Shown piece by piece: positions 1 through 9,699 of a DNA stretch of 64,000 nt (the first letter of the stretch is position 1; each line of letters begins with the position of its first letter). The position numbers were made by a program, and so were the translations under genes. The DNA is from Spongiactinospora rosea (GTDB lineage Bacteria; Actinomycetota; Actinomycetes; Streptosporangiales; Streptosporangiaceae): contig NZ_QMEY01000008.1 of the NCBI RefSeq assembly GCF_003315795.1, positions 1 to 64,000 on the forward strand, written 5' to 3'. The notes under the pieces are model-generated. The model had not been told where the DNA came from. It ran no database searches and worked only from the letters and a program-made list of their open reading frames with translations.

Positions 1-166
1 GCGCCTCGATCACCTGTCCATGCGTCAACTCCGCCGTGTCCCGCACCGGGCAGGCCGCATCCACCAGCTCCCGGATCCGTAACCGCGAGCAGAACCCGGC
101 GATGACCGGTAACGCTCCGAGCATCTTCTCGACACTGGCCTGGCCCCACTGCGCACGCTGTCTCAC
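1..166 (-). mobile_element. Transposase N-terminal part, IS1634-like (DUF4277), cut by window edge
   Basis: Minus-strand reading gives an open frame from a GTG at 166 (or ATG at 124) to the window edge. It includes LGALPVIAGFCSRLRIRELV followed by CPVRDTAELTHGQVIEA. This pattern matches, from memory, the DUF4277 N-terminal domain of IS1634-family DDE transposases. A stop lies in frame shortly upstream. The catalytic part lies outside the window, so intactness cannot be judged. No terminal inverted repeat was recognised between 167 and 253. Confidence 0.6.
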
Positions 167-253
167 CAGCCAGGTGATATCGCGACGACGATCACCACGG
201 CAACCCGGCGATCTTCAAAAAGCCTCACGTGCGGAAAACGGGGCTAGCGCGGC

Positions 254-2557
254 TCACCTGGTGGCGACGGGCACCTGGGCCAGGGCCGCCCGTCGCGCCA
301 GGAACAGCCGGAACAGCAGGGCCAGGCCCAGCGCGACCGCCGCGGCGGTCACCAGGGTGAGCGCCGACGGCGGGTGTCCGAGGCCCGCGCCCACCCCGCT
401 GGTGTGGCCCTGCACGTCGATCAGCCGGGCCACCAGCGCGGCCCCCGCCGCCGTCCCGGCGACCACGCCGATCAGCACCAGCAGCCCGGTACCGGTGATC
501 ATCGTGGCGACCACCTGGCGGGGCGTCAGCCCCATCGCCTTGAGCACCGCGAGGTCGGGGCCGTGGTCGCGCTCGGCCACCACGCTCGCGGTGTAGAGGT
601 TGCTCAGCCCGATCAGCACCAGCAGCATGACCGGGATCAGGATCATCCAGCGGACCTCGGCGAACCGCTGCGCCGGGTTGACCACCAGGCGCGCCTCCAG
701 CGCGTCGCCGGACGCCTCGCGCAGCCGCTGGGCGGTCTCCTCGGGCGGCTCGCCGGGCTTCAGCACCACGCTGTAGAACTCCGGCGGCGTGGCGTCCTTG
801 GCGGGCAGGCTGTCGATCCCGAAGGACAGCACCTCGCCGTCGTGCTCCAGTTCCACCACGCGGCCCACGATCCGCACGATCAGCGGGGTCCCGCCGATCA
901 GCACGCGGACCCGCTGGCCGATCTTCTTGTCCAGCCGGTCCAGGAGCCCCTGCCCGGCCACGGCCTCGCCCCTGGCCGCGTACGGCCGGCCCTCCACGAC
1001 CGTGAACGGGTACGGCCGGGCGGACTCCCCCATCGCCCGGGCCAGCACGGTCCTCGGCTGGCCCTGGACCACGGCGTCCATGTCGGCGCCGGGGTAGATC
1101 GCCTTGACCGCGGCGTCGGCCGTGATCAGGGCCGTGGCGCGGGTGGCGGGCAGCCGTCCCGGCCTGACCTCCAGGGCGGCGGCCTGGCCGACCTGCTCGG
1201 GGTGGCGCAGGATGTTGTCGAGCGTGGACAGGCAGCCCAGACCGATCGTGATCACCATCATCGGGATCATCACCCCGAAGACCGTCAGGACGGCGGGCAG
1301 CCTGCGGGTGAACGCGTCGCGGGCGCCGAGCACCAGGGCGGGCGGCAGACGTACCAGGAGGGCGAGCCTGGCGAGCTTGGACAGCCGGCCGCGCGGCGGG
1401 GCGACCAGTACGGCGGGCGTCGGCGGCGTGCGCCCCGCGCGCCAGGCGGGCAGGGCCGCGGCGAGGATCACCACGGCGGCGGTGCCCGCCGCGATCAGCA
1501 GCGTGAGCATCGGCGACAGCCGGATCCCCGCGCCGCTGTGCAGCGACAGCGCGGTGACGAACCGCCCGGCCGCGAGCCCGGCGGGAAGGCCGGCGGCGAC
1601 ACCGATCAGGCCGAGCGCGGCGTGCTCGACGATCAGCATCGCGGTGACCTGGGCGCGGGTCATGCCGAGCGACTTCAGTGTGGCGAAGTCGCGGGACTGC
1701 GTCAGCACCCGGCTGCCCACCGCGTGCGCGATCGCCAGGCCGCCCGCCAGCAGCCCGCATCCGCCGAACAGCCCGAGCAGCAGCCCGAACAGGCGGTTGT
1801 CGAGCATCATCGCGCCCTGTACGTCCAGCCAGGTGGAGACCCGCAGGACCCGCCCGTCGAACTGCGCGGCCGAGTCGCCCGCCACCTGGACGGTGTTGTC
1901 GCGCCCCGGATCGGCCAGGCGCAGCCCGATGACCGACTGGCTGCGGCCGATGACCGGCTCGACCTGGTCAAGGGTGCGCGGCAGGGTCCAGGCCAGGCCG
2001 GGGGTCGAGGTGGGGTAGAACCCCTGCTCGGCGGTCTCGGCGATGCCGACCACGACGAGTTCGTGCCGCTGGCCGGACAGCGCGGTGACCATGAACGAAC
2101 CGCCCGGCCGGAGGTTCTCCGCCGTGGCGAAGGACCGCTCCAGGACGACCCCGCCGGTGTCGCCGGGGCTCAGCCAGCGCCCTTCGCGCACCACCGGGCG
2201 CGCGATCTGCGGCGGCCGCGGCCCGAGCGCCCGCAGCGCGAGCGGGGCGTTGCGCCCGTCGTGGGTGAGCGTGACCGGCGCGCTGCGGTACGGCCCGGCG
2301 ACCCCCGTCCCCGCGGGGATGCCCGTGGGGGCGGTGACCGGCCCGCCCTGCCCGTTCTGCACATGGATCCACACATGCGCGCCGTTGGTCTCGTCGAACA
2401 GGCCGCGCCAGGGGTTGGTACCGCCCTCCAGGAGGGTGGCCGCGGCGACGAGCGCCGTCACGATGCCGCCCACCGTCAGCACGGTGACCAGCGCGTGGCC
2501 CCACCGCGCCCGCAGGTCGGCGGCGATCCACCGCATCGGCGCCCGATGCACGCTCAC
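254..2557 (-). CDS. FtsX-like ABC transporter permease
   Basis: Large inner-membrane permease of the MacB/FtsX type, likely partner of the ATPase encoded just upstream. An N-terminal membrane segment (ALVTVLTVGGIVTALV) is followed by an extracytoplasmic domain. The first FtsX domain has the typical cytoplasmic loop LKSLGMTRAQV, and a second FtsX half carries LKAMGLTPRQVV, so this is a duplicated eight-plus-two helix architecture of about 767 residues. The start is uncertain: GTG at 2557 after a G-rich stretch, or ATG at 2536 (MRWIAADLRARWG), where homology is expected to begin. A 210-bp gap rich in CCACCAC separates it from the ATPase stop. Such systems export lipids, peptides or antibiotics, or act in mechanotransduction; the substrate cannot be read from the sequence. 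Confidence 0.88.
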   Translation of the reverse strand: MSVHRAPMRWIAADLRARWGHALVTVLTVGGIVTALVAAATLLEGGTNPWRGLFDETNGAHVWIHVQNGQGGPVTAPTGIPAGTGVAGPYRSAPVTLTHDGRNAPLALRALGPRPPQIARPVVREGRWLSPGDTGGVVLERSFATAENLRPGGSFMVTALSGQRHELVVVGIAETAEQGFYPTSTPGLAWTLPRTLDQVEPVIGRSQSVIGLRLADPGRDNTVQVAGDSAAQFDGRVLRVSTWLDVQGAMMLDNRLFGLLLGLFGGCGLLAGGLAIAHAVGSRVLTQSRDFATLKSLGMTRAQVTAMLIVEHAALGLIGVAAGLPAGLAAGRFVTALSLHSGAGIRLSPMLTLLIAAGTAAVVILAAALPAWRAGRTPPTPAVLVAPPRGRLSKLARLALLVRLPPALVLGARDAFTRRLPAVLTVFGVMIPMMVITIGLGCLSTLDNILRHPEQVGQAAALEVRPGRLPATRATALITADAAVKAIYPGADMDAVVQGQPRTVLARAMGESARPYPFTVVEGRPYAARGEAVAGQGLLDRLDKKIGQRVRVLIGGTPLIVRIVGRVVELEHDGEVLSFGIDSLPAKDATPPEFYSVVLKPGEPPEETAQRLREASGDALEARLVVNPAQRFAEVRWMILIPVMLLVLIGLSNLYTASVVAERDHGPDLAVLKAMGLTPRQVVATMITGTGLLVLIGVVAGTAAGAALVARLIDVQGHTSGVGAGLGHPPSALTLVTAAAVALGLALLFRLFLARRAALAQVPVATR

Positions 2558-2767
2558 CACCACCCCACCCGCCTGCGGCCACCCCACACACCACCGCACG
2601 ATCCCCCGCGGCATCCACACCACGACACCCGCTCCCGGCGCACCCTCACCACCACCGTGCACACCAGAGACCACCCCGCGCCCCGTCGCGGAACACGGCT
2701 TGGCATCCGCGCTGCCACTCGCTGCGGAATTCGGGCCGGGACGCGGGCCGGGGCCTTCGCACGACCT

Positions 2768-3543
<776 letters not shown>

Positions 3544-3547
<4 letters not shown>

Positions 3548-4050
3548 GGAAGCTCCTCCTGGCAGCGTTCCAGCCAGTCGAGGTCGGCCTGCAGGTGCAG
3601 CATGAACCCTTCGATGAGCAGATGGGCCACCCGGTTGGCCGGATCGGTGCGCGCGGCCAGCTCGTTGTACTCGCGCATCTGCCGCAGGCAGTGCCGGCGC
3701 TGCCGGTTGATCAGCGCCATCCGGTCGGCGATCCCGGTGAGCGGGGCGAGCACCAGCTTCATGAAGAACTCGTCGCGCACCCGCGGCCCCTCGGCCGGCC
3801 CGTCCACCCATGCGGAAAGCGCCTCCCGGCCCGCCGCGGTGATGTAGTACACCTTCTTGTTGGGCCGGTTGGACTGCTCCACGCCCACCGAGCGCACCAG
3901 GCCGTCCTTCTCCAGTCGACCAAGGGTCACGTATATCTGGCCGATGTTGGGAGAGGGATACGCCGTGCCGAAGATCTGTTCGAGCGCCTGTTTCAGCTCG
4001 TATCCGTGGGCAGGCTCTTTCGCCAGAAGCGCCAGCAGCGGCGACCGCAC
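3544..4050 (-). CDS. PadR-family transcriptional regulator
   Basis: Winged-helix regulator of 168 residues. The N-terminal domain contains AHGYELKQALEQIFG, SPNIGQIYVTLGRLEKDGLV and KKVYYITAAGREAL, the hallmark PadR recognition helix and wing. The C-terminal part is a helical dimerisation region (PadR C-terminal type). The GTG start at 4050 has an excellent AGGAGG ribosome site. It is the first gene of a three-gene minus-strand operon with the ATPase and permease, so it most likely represses its own exporter operon until a ligand is sensed; this is the usual arrangement for PadR/ABC pairs. It is divergent from a sugar importer and may also affect that promoter. Confidence 0.92.
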
Positions 4051-4098
4051 GCCCCACCTCCTAGGGAACGAGTGACATGAGCGTTACGGGTATACCGG

Positions 4099-4127
4099 TT
4101 GACGTCCACATTACAGCTGTGCATAAC
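4099..4127 (+). promoter_or_regulatory. Probable promoter of the sugar importer operon
   Basis: TTGACG (4099-4104) and CATAAC (4122-4127) are separated by exactly 17 bases, 54 bases before the GTG at 4181. A palindrome GGTATACC (4089-4096) lies just upstream, and CATGCATG-type dyads follow at about 4127-4137. These are candidate operator sites for the divergent PadR or a sugar regulator. Assigned by eye. Confidence 0.45.
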
Positions 4128-4180
4128 ATGCATGCATCTACCTAACACGCATGTAGCCACCTGGAGACCGGGAGGACAAC

Positions 4181-5452
4181 GTGCAGCGCCGGATCGTCGC
4201 CCTGCTCGCCCTGGCAGCCGTGCTGCCCGCGGGCTGCGCGACGCTCGGCGAGGACGGCGGGCCCACGGCGGCCGCCCCGCGAGACGAGAAGATCACCCTG
4301 GTCATCGGCCGTGAGGGCAGCGACTACCTCAAGACGCTGCTCGACCGGTGGAACGAGCGCAATCCGGCCAAACAGGCCAGGCTGCTCACCCTCCCCGAGG
4401 CCGCGGACGAACAGCGCGCCCAGTTGGTGGCCAACCTCCAGGCCAAGAGCGACGCCTACGACGTGCTGGCGCTCGACGTGATCCTGACGGCGGAGTTCGC
4501 CGAAGCGGGGTGGATCATCCCGCTGGACGAGACGCAGTTCCCGCTCGACCGCTTCCTGCCGCCTGTGGTGCAGACCGCCCGCTACGAGCAGAAGCTCTGG
4601 GCGGTGCCCTACTCCAGCAACGCCGGCCTGCTCTACTACCGCAAGGACATCCTCAAGAAGGAGGGCCTGTCCCCGCCCAAGACCTGGGCGGAGCTGCGCG
4701 ACCAGGCCAAGAGCCTGACCGCCCGTCACGACATCGGCGGATACGCCGGGCAGTTCCTGGCGTACGAGGGCCTGACCGTCAACTTCGCCGAGGCGCTGCA
4801 GTCCGCCGGGGGCAAGGAGATCCTCAGCCCGGACGGCACGCGCGTCACGATGGACGTCGAGCGGGCCGGCCAGGGCATCGACTTCCTGCGCCAGGGGCTT
4901 CGCGAGGGCTGGATCCCGCGGGAGGCGCTGAGCTACAAGGAGGAGGAGTCGCGGGTGGCCTTCCAGGAGGGCAGGCTGCTGTTCGCCCGCAACTGGCCGC
5001 ACGCGTACGGGTCCGCCGACCACTCCGAGATCAAGGGGAGGTTCGCGGTGACCGGCCTGCCCGGCCGCGACGGCCCCGGCGTCAGCTCACTGGGCGGCCA
5101 CAACCTGGCGATCAGCGCCTACTCCGCCCGGCAGGGGCCCGCGCTGGAGCTGATCAAGTACCTGACCAGGCTGGACACCCAGCGCCTGGTGCTGACCGAG
5201 GGTTCCTTTCCCCCCGTCTGGGAAGAGCTGTACGACGACCCCGGCCTGATCCGCGATTTCCCCTACCTGCCGGTACTGAAGAAGGCGATCCGCACCGCGC
5301 GACTACGGCCCGCCACGCCCGACTACGACCAGGTGAGCCTGACCATCGCGAACGCGGTGTCCCGGGCCCTCGCGACACCCTCCGAGGGGGACGGCGGCGA
5401 CATCGCCGCCTCCATGAGAACCGAGCTCGCCGAGATCATCCAGACCGGATGA
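4181..5452 (+). CDS. Sugar ABC transporter substrate-binding lipoprotein (family 1), first of two
   Basis: Extracytoplasmic binding protein of 423 residues. The signal peptide ends in lipobox LPAGC (Cys19), so it should be lipid-anchored outside the membrane. Features typical of SBP family 1 include ITLVIGREGSDYLKTLLDRW near the start, YDVLALDVILTAEFAEAGWI and WAVPYSSNAGLLYYRKDIL. The GTG start follows GGGAGGACAAC. It precedes a second, differently sequenced binding protein and two permeases; no ATPase is present, as in many actinobacterial sugar importers that share an MsiK-type ATPase encoded elsewhere. Sugar class is inferred from family only; an alpha-glucoside or trehalose-like ligand is plausible. 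Confidence 0.88.
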   Translation: MQRRIVALLALAAVLPAGCATLGEDGGPTAAAPRDEKITLVIGREGSDYLKTLLDRWNERNPAKQARLLTLPEAADEQRAQLVANLQAKSDAYDVLALDVILTAEFAEAGWIIPLDETQFPLDRFLPPVVQTARYEQKLWAVPYSSNAGLLYYRKDILKKEGLSPPKTWAELRDQAKSLTARHDIGGYAGQFLAYEGLTVNFAEALQSAGGKEILSPDGTRVTMDVERAGQGIDFLRQGLREGWIPREALSYKEEESRVAFQEGRLLFARNWPHAYGSADHSEIKGRFAVTGLPGRDGPGVSSLGGHNLAISAYSARQGPALELIKYLTRLDTQRLVLTEGSFPPVWEELYDDPGLIRDFPYLPVLKKAIRTARLRPATPDYDQVSLTIANAVSRALATPSEGDGGDIAASMRTELAEIIQTG

Positions 5453-5533
5453 CCATTGGGGGCGAACCCCCGCCCACGCCGGGCCGTCATACCCATGGTC
5501 ACTTTGAGAAGCACATCGAACACAGGAGGTAAC

Positions 5534-6865
5534 ATGCGTACTGCCAAGGCCCTGGCAGCGTTGGCAGGGCTGGCGCTCGCGGCGGCCGCGTGCGGCGGCG
5601 GTGGCGGCACACCCCAGAGCGGGCAGACCGGGAGCGCCGCGACGAGCAGCGCCCCAGCGGGCCCCAAGCCGCTGGACGGCGTGAGCATCGAGGTCGCGGC
5701 CAAGTGGACCGGCGAGGAGCAGCGCAACTTCGAGCAGGTGCTCAAGGCGTTCCAGGACAAGACCGGCGCGAAGGTCACCTACGCCTCGACCGGCGAGGAC
5801 ACCGGCGCCTACCTCGGCCCCCGCATCCAGGGCGGCAACCCGCCGGACATCGCGATCCTCCCGCAGCCCGGTCTCGTCCAGCAGTACGCGGACCAGGACG
5901 CGCTCAAGCCGCTCTCCCCCGAGGTGCTGGGCGAGATCGACAAGAACTACACGCCGTACTGGAAGGAGCTGGGCTCGGCCGGCGGCAAGGTGTACGGCGT
6001 GCTGGTCAAGGCCGCGCACAAGTCGCTGATCTGGTATAGCTCGGCCGCCTTCGAGGACGCGGGCGTGCAGCCTCCGGCCGACTGGGCCGGGCTGGTCACC
6101 GCCGCGCAGACCGTGGCCGACTCCGGCGTGGCGCCGTTCTCCCTGTGCGGCGCCTCCGGATGGACCCTCACCGACCTGTTCGAGAACGTGTACCTCTCCA
6201 CGGCCGGACCTGAGAACTACGACAAGCTCTCCAAGCACGAGCTCAAGTGGACCGACGCCACCGTCACCACCGCGCTGCAGAAGATCGCCGAGATCACCGG
6301 CAAGAAGGAGTTCGTGCTCGGGGGCACCTCCGGCGCGCTGCAGACCGACTTCCCGACCTGCGTGACCCAGGTCTACGGCCAGAAGAAGGCCGCGATGGTG
6401 ATCGAGGCCGACTTCGTGGCCGCGTCGGCGGCGGAGTCCGGTGCAAAGGTCGGGGAGACTGCGAAGTTCTTCCCCTTCCCCAAGGCGGGCGAGACCGAGC
6501 CGGTGGTGCTCGGCGGTGACATCGCGGTGGCGCTGAAGGAGTCCAAGGGGGCGATGGAACTCCTCACGTACCTGGCCTCGGCCGAAGGCGGTGCGGTGTG
6601 GGCCAAGCTGCCCGGGTACCTCTCCCCCAACCGGAACGTCTCGCCGGCCAACTACCCCAGCGAGCTGACCAAGACCCTCGCCCAGACCATCATCGACGCC
6701 GGAGAGTCGGTCCGGTATGACATGTCCGACCTCGCGCCGAGCGCCTTCGGCGGCACCGACGGCAAGGGCGAGTGGAAGCTGCTCCAGGACTTCCTGCGCG
6801 ACCCCTCCGACATCAAGGGCATCCAGCAGAAGCTCGAAGACGAGGCCGCCAAGGCCTGGAAGTAG
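5534..6865 (+). CDS. Sugar ABC transporter substrate-binding lipoprotein, AglE-like, second of two
   Basis: 443-residue binding lipoprotein with signal peptide and lipobox LAAAAC followed by a Gly-rich tether. Segments such as SIEVAAKWTGEEQRNFEQVL, GGNPPDIAILPQPGLVQQYA and WTLTDLFENVYL resemble alpha-glucoside binding proteins of the AglE group. ATG at 5534 is chosen over an upstream in-frame GTG-type extension because ACAGGAGGTAAC precedes it and the signal peptide starts there. It lies 81 bases after the first binding protein, with a small GGGGGcgaaCCCCC hairpin (5458-5471) between them, and 12 bases before the permease. Two binding proteins sharing one permease pair would widen ligand range. 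Confidence 0.9.
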   Translation: MRTAKALAALAGLALAAAACGGGGGTPQSGQTGSAATSSAPAGPKPLDGVSIEVAAKWTGEEQRNFEQVLKAFQDKTGAKVTYASTGEDTGAYLGPRIQGGNPPDIAILPQPGLVQQYADQDALKPLSPEVLGEIDKNYTPYWKELGSAGGKVYGVLVKAAHKSLIWYSSAAFEDAGVQPPADWAGLVTAAQTVADSGVAPFSLCGASGWTLTDLFENVYLSTAGPENYDKLSKHELKWTDATVTTALQKIAEITGKKEFVLGGTSGALQTDFPTCVTQVYGQKKAAMVIEADFVAASAAESGAKVGETAKFFPFPKAGETEPVVLGGDIAVALKESKGAMELLTYLASAEGGAVWAKLPGYLSPNRNVSPANYPSELTKTLAQTIIDAGESVRYDMSDLAPSAFGGTDGKGEWKLLQDFLRDPSDIKGIQQKLEDEAAKAWK

Positions 6866-6877
6866 GAGGAGAAGGCC

Positions 6878-8308
6878 GTGACCGAACGGTCGGACGGCCC
6901 GCGGGACTCGCGGAGCGGCACCACGGCCGCCCGCGAGGCTCCCGCCGAGCCTGCGCAGCACCCCGCCGCGACCGGCGGAGGCGGCGGACCCGCCGCCGCC
7001 AAGCCCACCTGGGGCGGACGGAGCGGAAGCCTCGGGCCATCACCCCGCGTGGCGATCTTCTTCCTGCTCCCCACCCTGATCCTGCTCGGCGCGATGGTCG
7101 TCTACCCGATCGTCTACTCGATCTGGCGCAGCCTGTTCGACCGCGCCGGGGACACCTTCGTCGGCCTGGGCAACTACGCCGACATCTTCACCGACCAGTC
7201 CATGCTGACCACGATCAGGAACAACCTGATCTGGGTCGTGGTCGCCCCCATCCTGGTCACCACGCTCGGACTGATCTTCGCGGTGCTGACCGAGCGGATC
7301 CGCTGGGCGACGGCGTTCAAGTTGATCGTGTTCATGCCGATGGCGGTGTCGCTGCTGGCCTCGGGCGTCATCTTCCGGCTGGTCTATGAGCAGGACCCGG
7401 ACAAGGGCGTGGCCAACGCGGTGATCACCACCGTGCGGGACGCGTTCTCCTCCAGCGCCGGATACCCCGGGGCCCGGCCGCGGCCGAACGACGAGGCGCA
7501 CGCCGTGCAGAACGGGGCCGTGGTCACCCGGCGGCCGGTCGCGGCGGCCGGGCCCGCGCTGGTGCCGCTGGTCGGGCTGCGTCCGAACGCCATCCCGGCC
7601 GACGCCGCGCCCGCCAAGGCCCCGGCCGCGGGCGGCGGGGTGAGCGGCACGGTCTGGCTGGACTTCACGCCGGGCGGCGGCGGGAAGACCGGGCAGATCG
7701 ACGCCGCCGAGAAGGGCATGCCGGGCATCACCGTCGAGGCGCTGCAGAACGGCGCGGTGCGCGGCACCACCACCACCGGGCCCGACGGCAGCTTCGCCTT
7801 CACGGGCCTGCCCGCGGGCGACTACACCCTGCGACTGCCGCAGGAGAACTTCACGGCGGCGTTCAACGGGGTGAGCTGGCTCGGTCCGGCCCTGATCACA
7901 CCGGCCATCATCGGGGCCTTCATCTGGGTGTGGGCGGGCTTCGCGATGGTGCTGATCGCCGCCGGGCTGGCGGCCATCCCACGCGACGCGCTGGAGGCCG
8001 CCCGGATCGACGGCGCCACGGAGTGGCAGGTGTTCCGCCGGATCACCGTGCCGCTGCTGTCGCCGGTGCTCGTGGTGGTCTTCGTCACGATGATCATCAA
8101 CACCCTCAAGGTGTTCGACCTGGTCTTCGTGATCGCACCCGGGTCGGTGCAGCCGCAGGCCAACGTGATCGCCCTGGAGATGTGGCGCGTCTCCTTCGGC
8201 GGCGGTGACAACCAGGGCCTGGGCTCGGCGCTGGCGATCTTCCTGCTGATCCTCGTGCTCCCATTCATGATCATCAACATCCGGCGGTTCAGGAGGGAGG
8301 GCCGATGA
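6878..8308 (+). CDS. Sugar ABC permease (MalF/AglF-like) with inserted beta-sandwich domain
   Basis: Membrane permease of 476 residues, longer than the usual ~300. Residues 1-52 are a disordered cytoplasmic tail; the first helix is near 57-80. The conserved EAA loop is EAARIDGATEWQVFRRITVP (373-392). Between the helix around 150-170 and that around 335-365 lies an insert. It begins with an Ala/Pro linker, then residues 255-325 contain GTVWLDF, GMPGITVEAL, TTTGPDGSFAFTGLPAGDYTL. This is the signature of SdrD_B / carboxypeptidase-regulatory-like (transthyretin-like) domains. It should lie outside the membrane facing the binding protein, analogous in position to the MalF P2 loop. GTG start with AGGAGG; ATGA overlap with the next permease. 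Confidence 0.9.
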   Translation: MTERSDGPRDSRSGTTAAREAPAEPAQHPAATGGGGGPAAAKPTWGGRSGSLGPSPRVAIFFLLPTLILLGAMVVYPIVYSIWRSLFDRAGDTFVGLGNYADIFTDQSMLTTIRNNLIWVVVAPILVTTLGLIFAVLTERIRWATAFKLIVFMPMAVSLLASGVIFRLVYEQDPDKGVANAVITTVRDAFSSSAGYPGARPRPNDEAHAVQNGAVVTRRPVAAAGPALVPLVGLRPNAIPADAAPAKAPAAGGGVSGTVWLDFTPGGGGKTGQIDAAEKGMPGITVEALQNGAVRGTTTTGPDGSFAFTGLPAGDYTLRLPQENFTAAFNGVSWLGPALITPAIIGAFIWVWAGFAMVLIAAGLAAIPRDALEAARIDGATEWQVFRRITVPLLSPVLVVVFVTMIINTLKVFDLVFVIAPGSVQPQANVIALEMWRVSFGGGDNQGLGSALAIFLLILVLPFMIINIRRFRREGR

Positions 8309-9195
8309 CCACCGCGCCGCTCGATTCCAGCCTCGCGGGCGCGCCGCGCCGCGGCCTGCTCGGCCGCATCGTGGACCGCGCCGGCGGCGGGCTCCTGCAG
8401 GCCTTCCTCATCGTGATCGGGCTGTTCTGGCTGGTCCCCACCCTGGGACTGCTGGTGGTGTCGATCCGCGACGAGACGGCCAACAACTCCTCGGGGTGGT
8501 GGACGGTCTTCACCCACCCGGCCGAGCTGACCCTGGACAACTACCAAAACCTGCTCGCCACCGGGTTCACCTCCTCCTTCTGGAACACCGTCCTGATCAC
8601 GGTCCCGGCCACCGTCCTGGTGATCGGCATCGCGGCGATGGCGGCCTACGCCTTCGCCTGGATCGAGTTCCCGGGTCGCGACCTGCTGTTCCTGGTGGTG
8701 ATCGCGCTGCTCATCGTGCCGATCCAGATCGCACTGATCCCGATCGCCCGCCTGTACGGCACGCTGAACATCGCCGGGTCGATCCTCGGCGTGGTGCTGT
8801 TCCACGTCGCCTTCGGCCTGCCGTTCGCCGTCTTCCTGCTCCGCAACTTCTTCGTCGGCATCCCCAGGGAACTCCTGGAGGCGGCCCGGATGGACGGCGC
8901 GGGCGAATGGAAGATCTTCGCCACGGTGGTGTTCCCCCTCGCCGCCCCGGCGGTCGCCTCCCTGGGCATCTTCCAGTTCCTCTGGGTCTGGAACGACCTG
9001 CTGGTCGCCCTGGTCTTCGCCGACACCGAAAACCAGCCGATGACCAAGGCCCTCCAATCCCAGATGCGCCAGTTCGGCACCAACGTCGACATCCTCGCCC
9101 CCGGCGCCTTCCTCTCCTTGATCATCCCCCTGGTCCTGTTCTTCGCCTTCCAGCGCTACTTCGTCCAGGGCATGATGGCCGGCTCCGTCAAATAA
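8305..9195 (+). CDS. Sugar ABC permease (MalG/AglG-like)
   Basis: Second membrane subunit, 296 residues with six predicted helices. The EAA loop reads ELLEAARMDGAGEWKIFATV, and the N-terminal region ends the first helix at LLVVSIRDE. The large loop DNYQNLLATGFTSSFWNTVL is typical of MalG-type subunits. Its ATG overlaps the preceding stop by 4 bases, so translation is coupled and stoichiometric with the MalF-like partner. The operon ends here; no ATPase gene follows. Downstream sequence turns abruptly into a gene-poor, repeat-bearing stretch. Confidence 0.93.
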   Translation: MTTAPLDSSLAGAPRRGLLGRIVDRAGGGLLQAFLIVIGLFWLVPTLGLLVVSIRDETANNSSGWWTVFTHPAELTLDNYQNLLATGFTSSFWNTVLITVPATVLVIGIAAMAAYAFAWIEFPGRDLLFLVVIALLIVPIQIALIPIARLYGTLNIAGSILGVVLFHVAFGLPFAVFLLRNFFVGIPRELLEAARMDGAGEWKIFATVVFPLAAPAVASLGIFQFLWVWNDLLVALVFADTENQPMTKALQSQMRQFGTNVDILAPGAFLSLIIPLVLFFAFQRYFVQGMMAGSVK

Positions 9196-9413
9196 CCCCC
9201 TCCCGCCCGGTATCGCCCCAGCCGCGATACCGGGCCCAAGGGCTGCGAGCAGCGCTGTACCAGCTTGTCCAGGCCACAAGCACAGCACCGCGTTCGCCGC
9301 GCGACGCCCCCGCGATGTCCGGCCAGACAGCTTGCCACGGTGTCGATCTCAGCCAACCCCAGCAACCTGCACAGCGGCCCAGGCCCATCACGCCGCCCCA
9401 GCCACCGCCCCCG

Positions 9414-9599
9414 CATCGAGCAGCGCTGATCGCCGTGTCCACTCGATACCTGCCGGGAAACTCGACCCGTCGGTTCGACGAACTGGCCAAGCAGTTCGGG
9501 ACCAAGCACTTCTCCAAGAGCCAGGCCTGGCAGATGGCCATGACACTGAACATCCAGGCCGATGCCTCCCAAACCCACCTTGAGCAGGGAGGACCATAC
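9414..9599 (+). pseudogene. IS256-family transposase remnant
   Basis: A translated stretch reads YLPGNSTRRFDELAKQFG, then SKSQAWQMAMTLNIQ and GGPY. This aligns from memory with the conserved IS256 region YxxGVSTRxxxxLxxxLG...SKSQVSxxxxxLD...AGPY. Only about 62 codons survive. The key SKSQVS has become SKSQAW, and no DDE catalytic residues or flanking transposase sequence remain in any frame before 9665. It is a decayed fragment, probably non-functional, marking this gap as an old insertion site. Confidence 0.55.
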
Positions 9600-9699
9600 G
9601 CTCCCTCCAACAACGGTGGATCTCACCAGATGGAGGCCAGGCTGAGCATCGGACCCCGCCCATAGGCGGCCCCACCCCCCTCCAAGCCGACAAGCCAAC

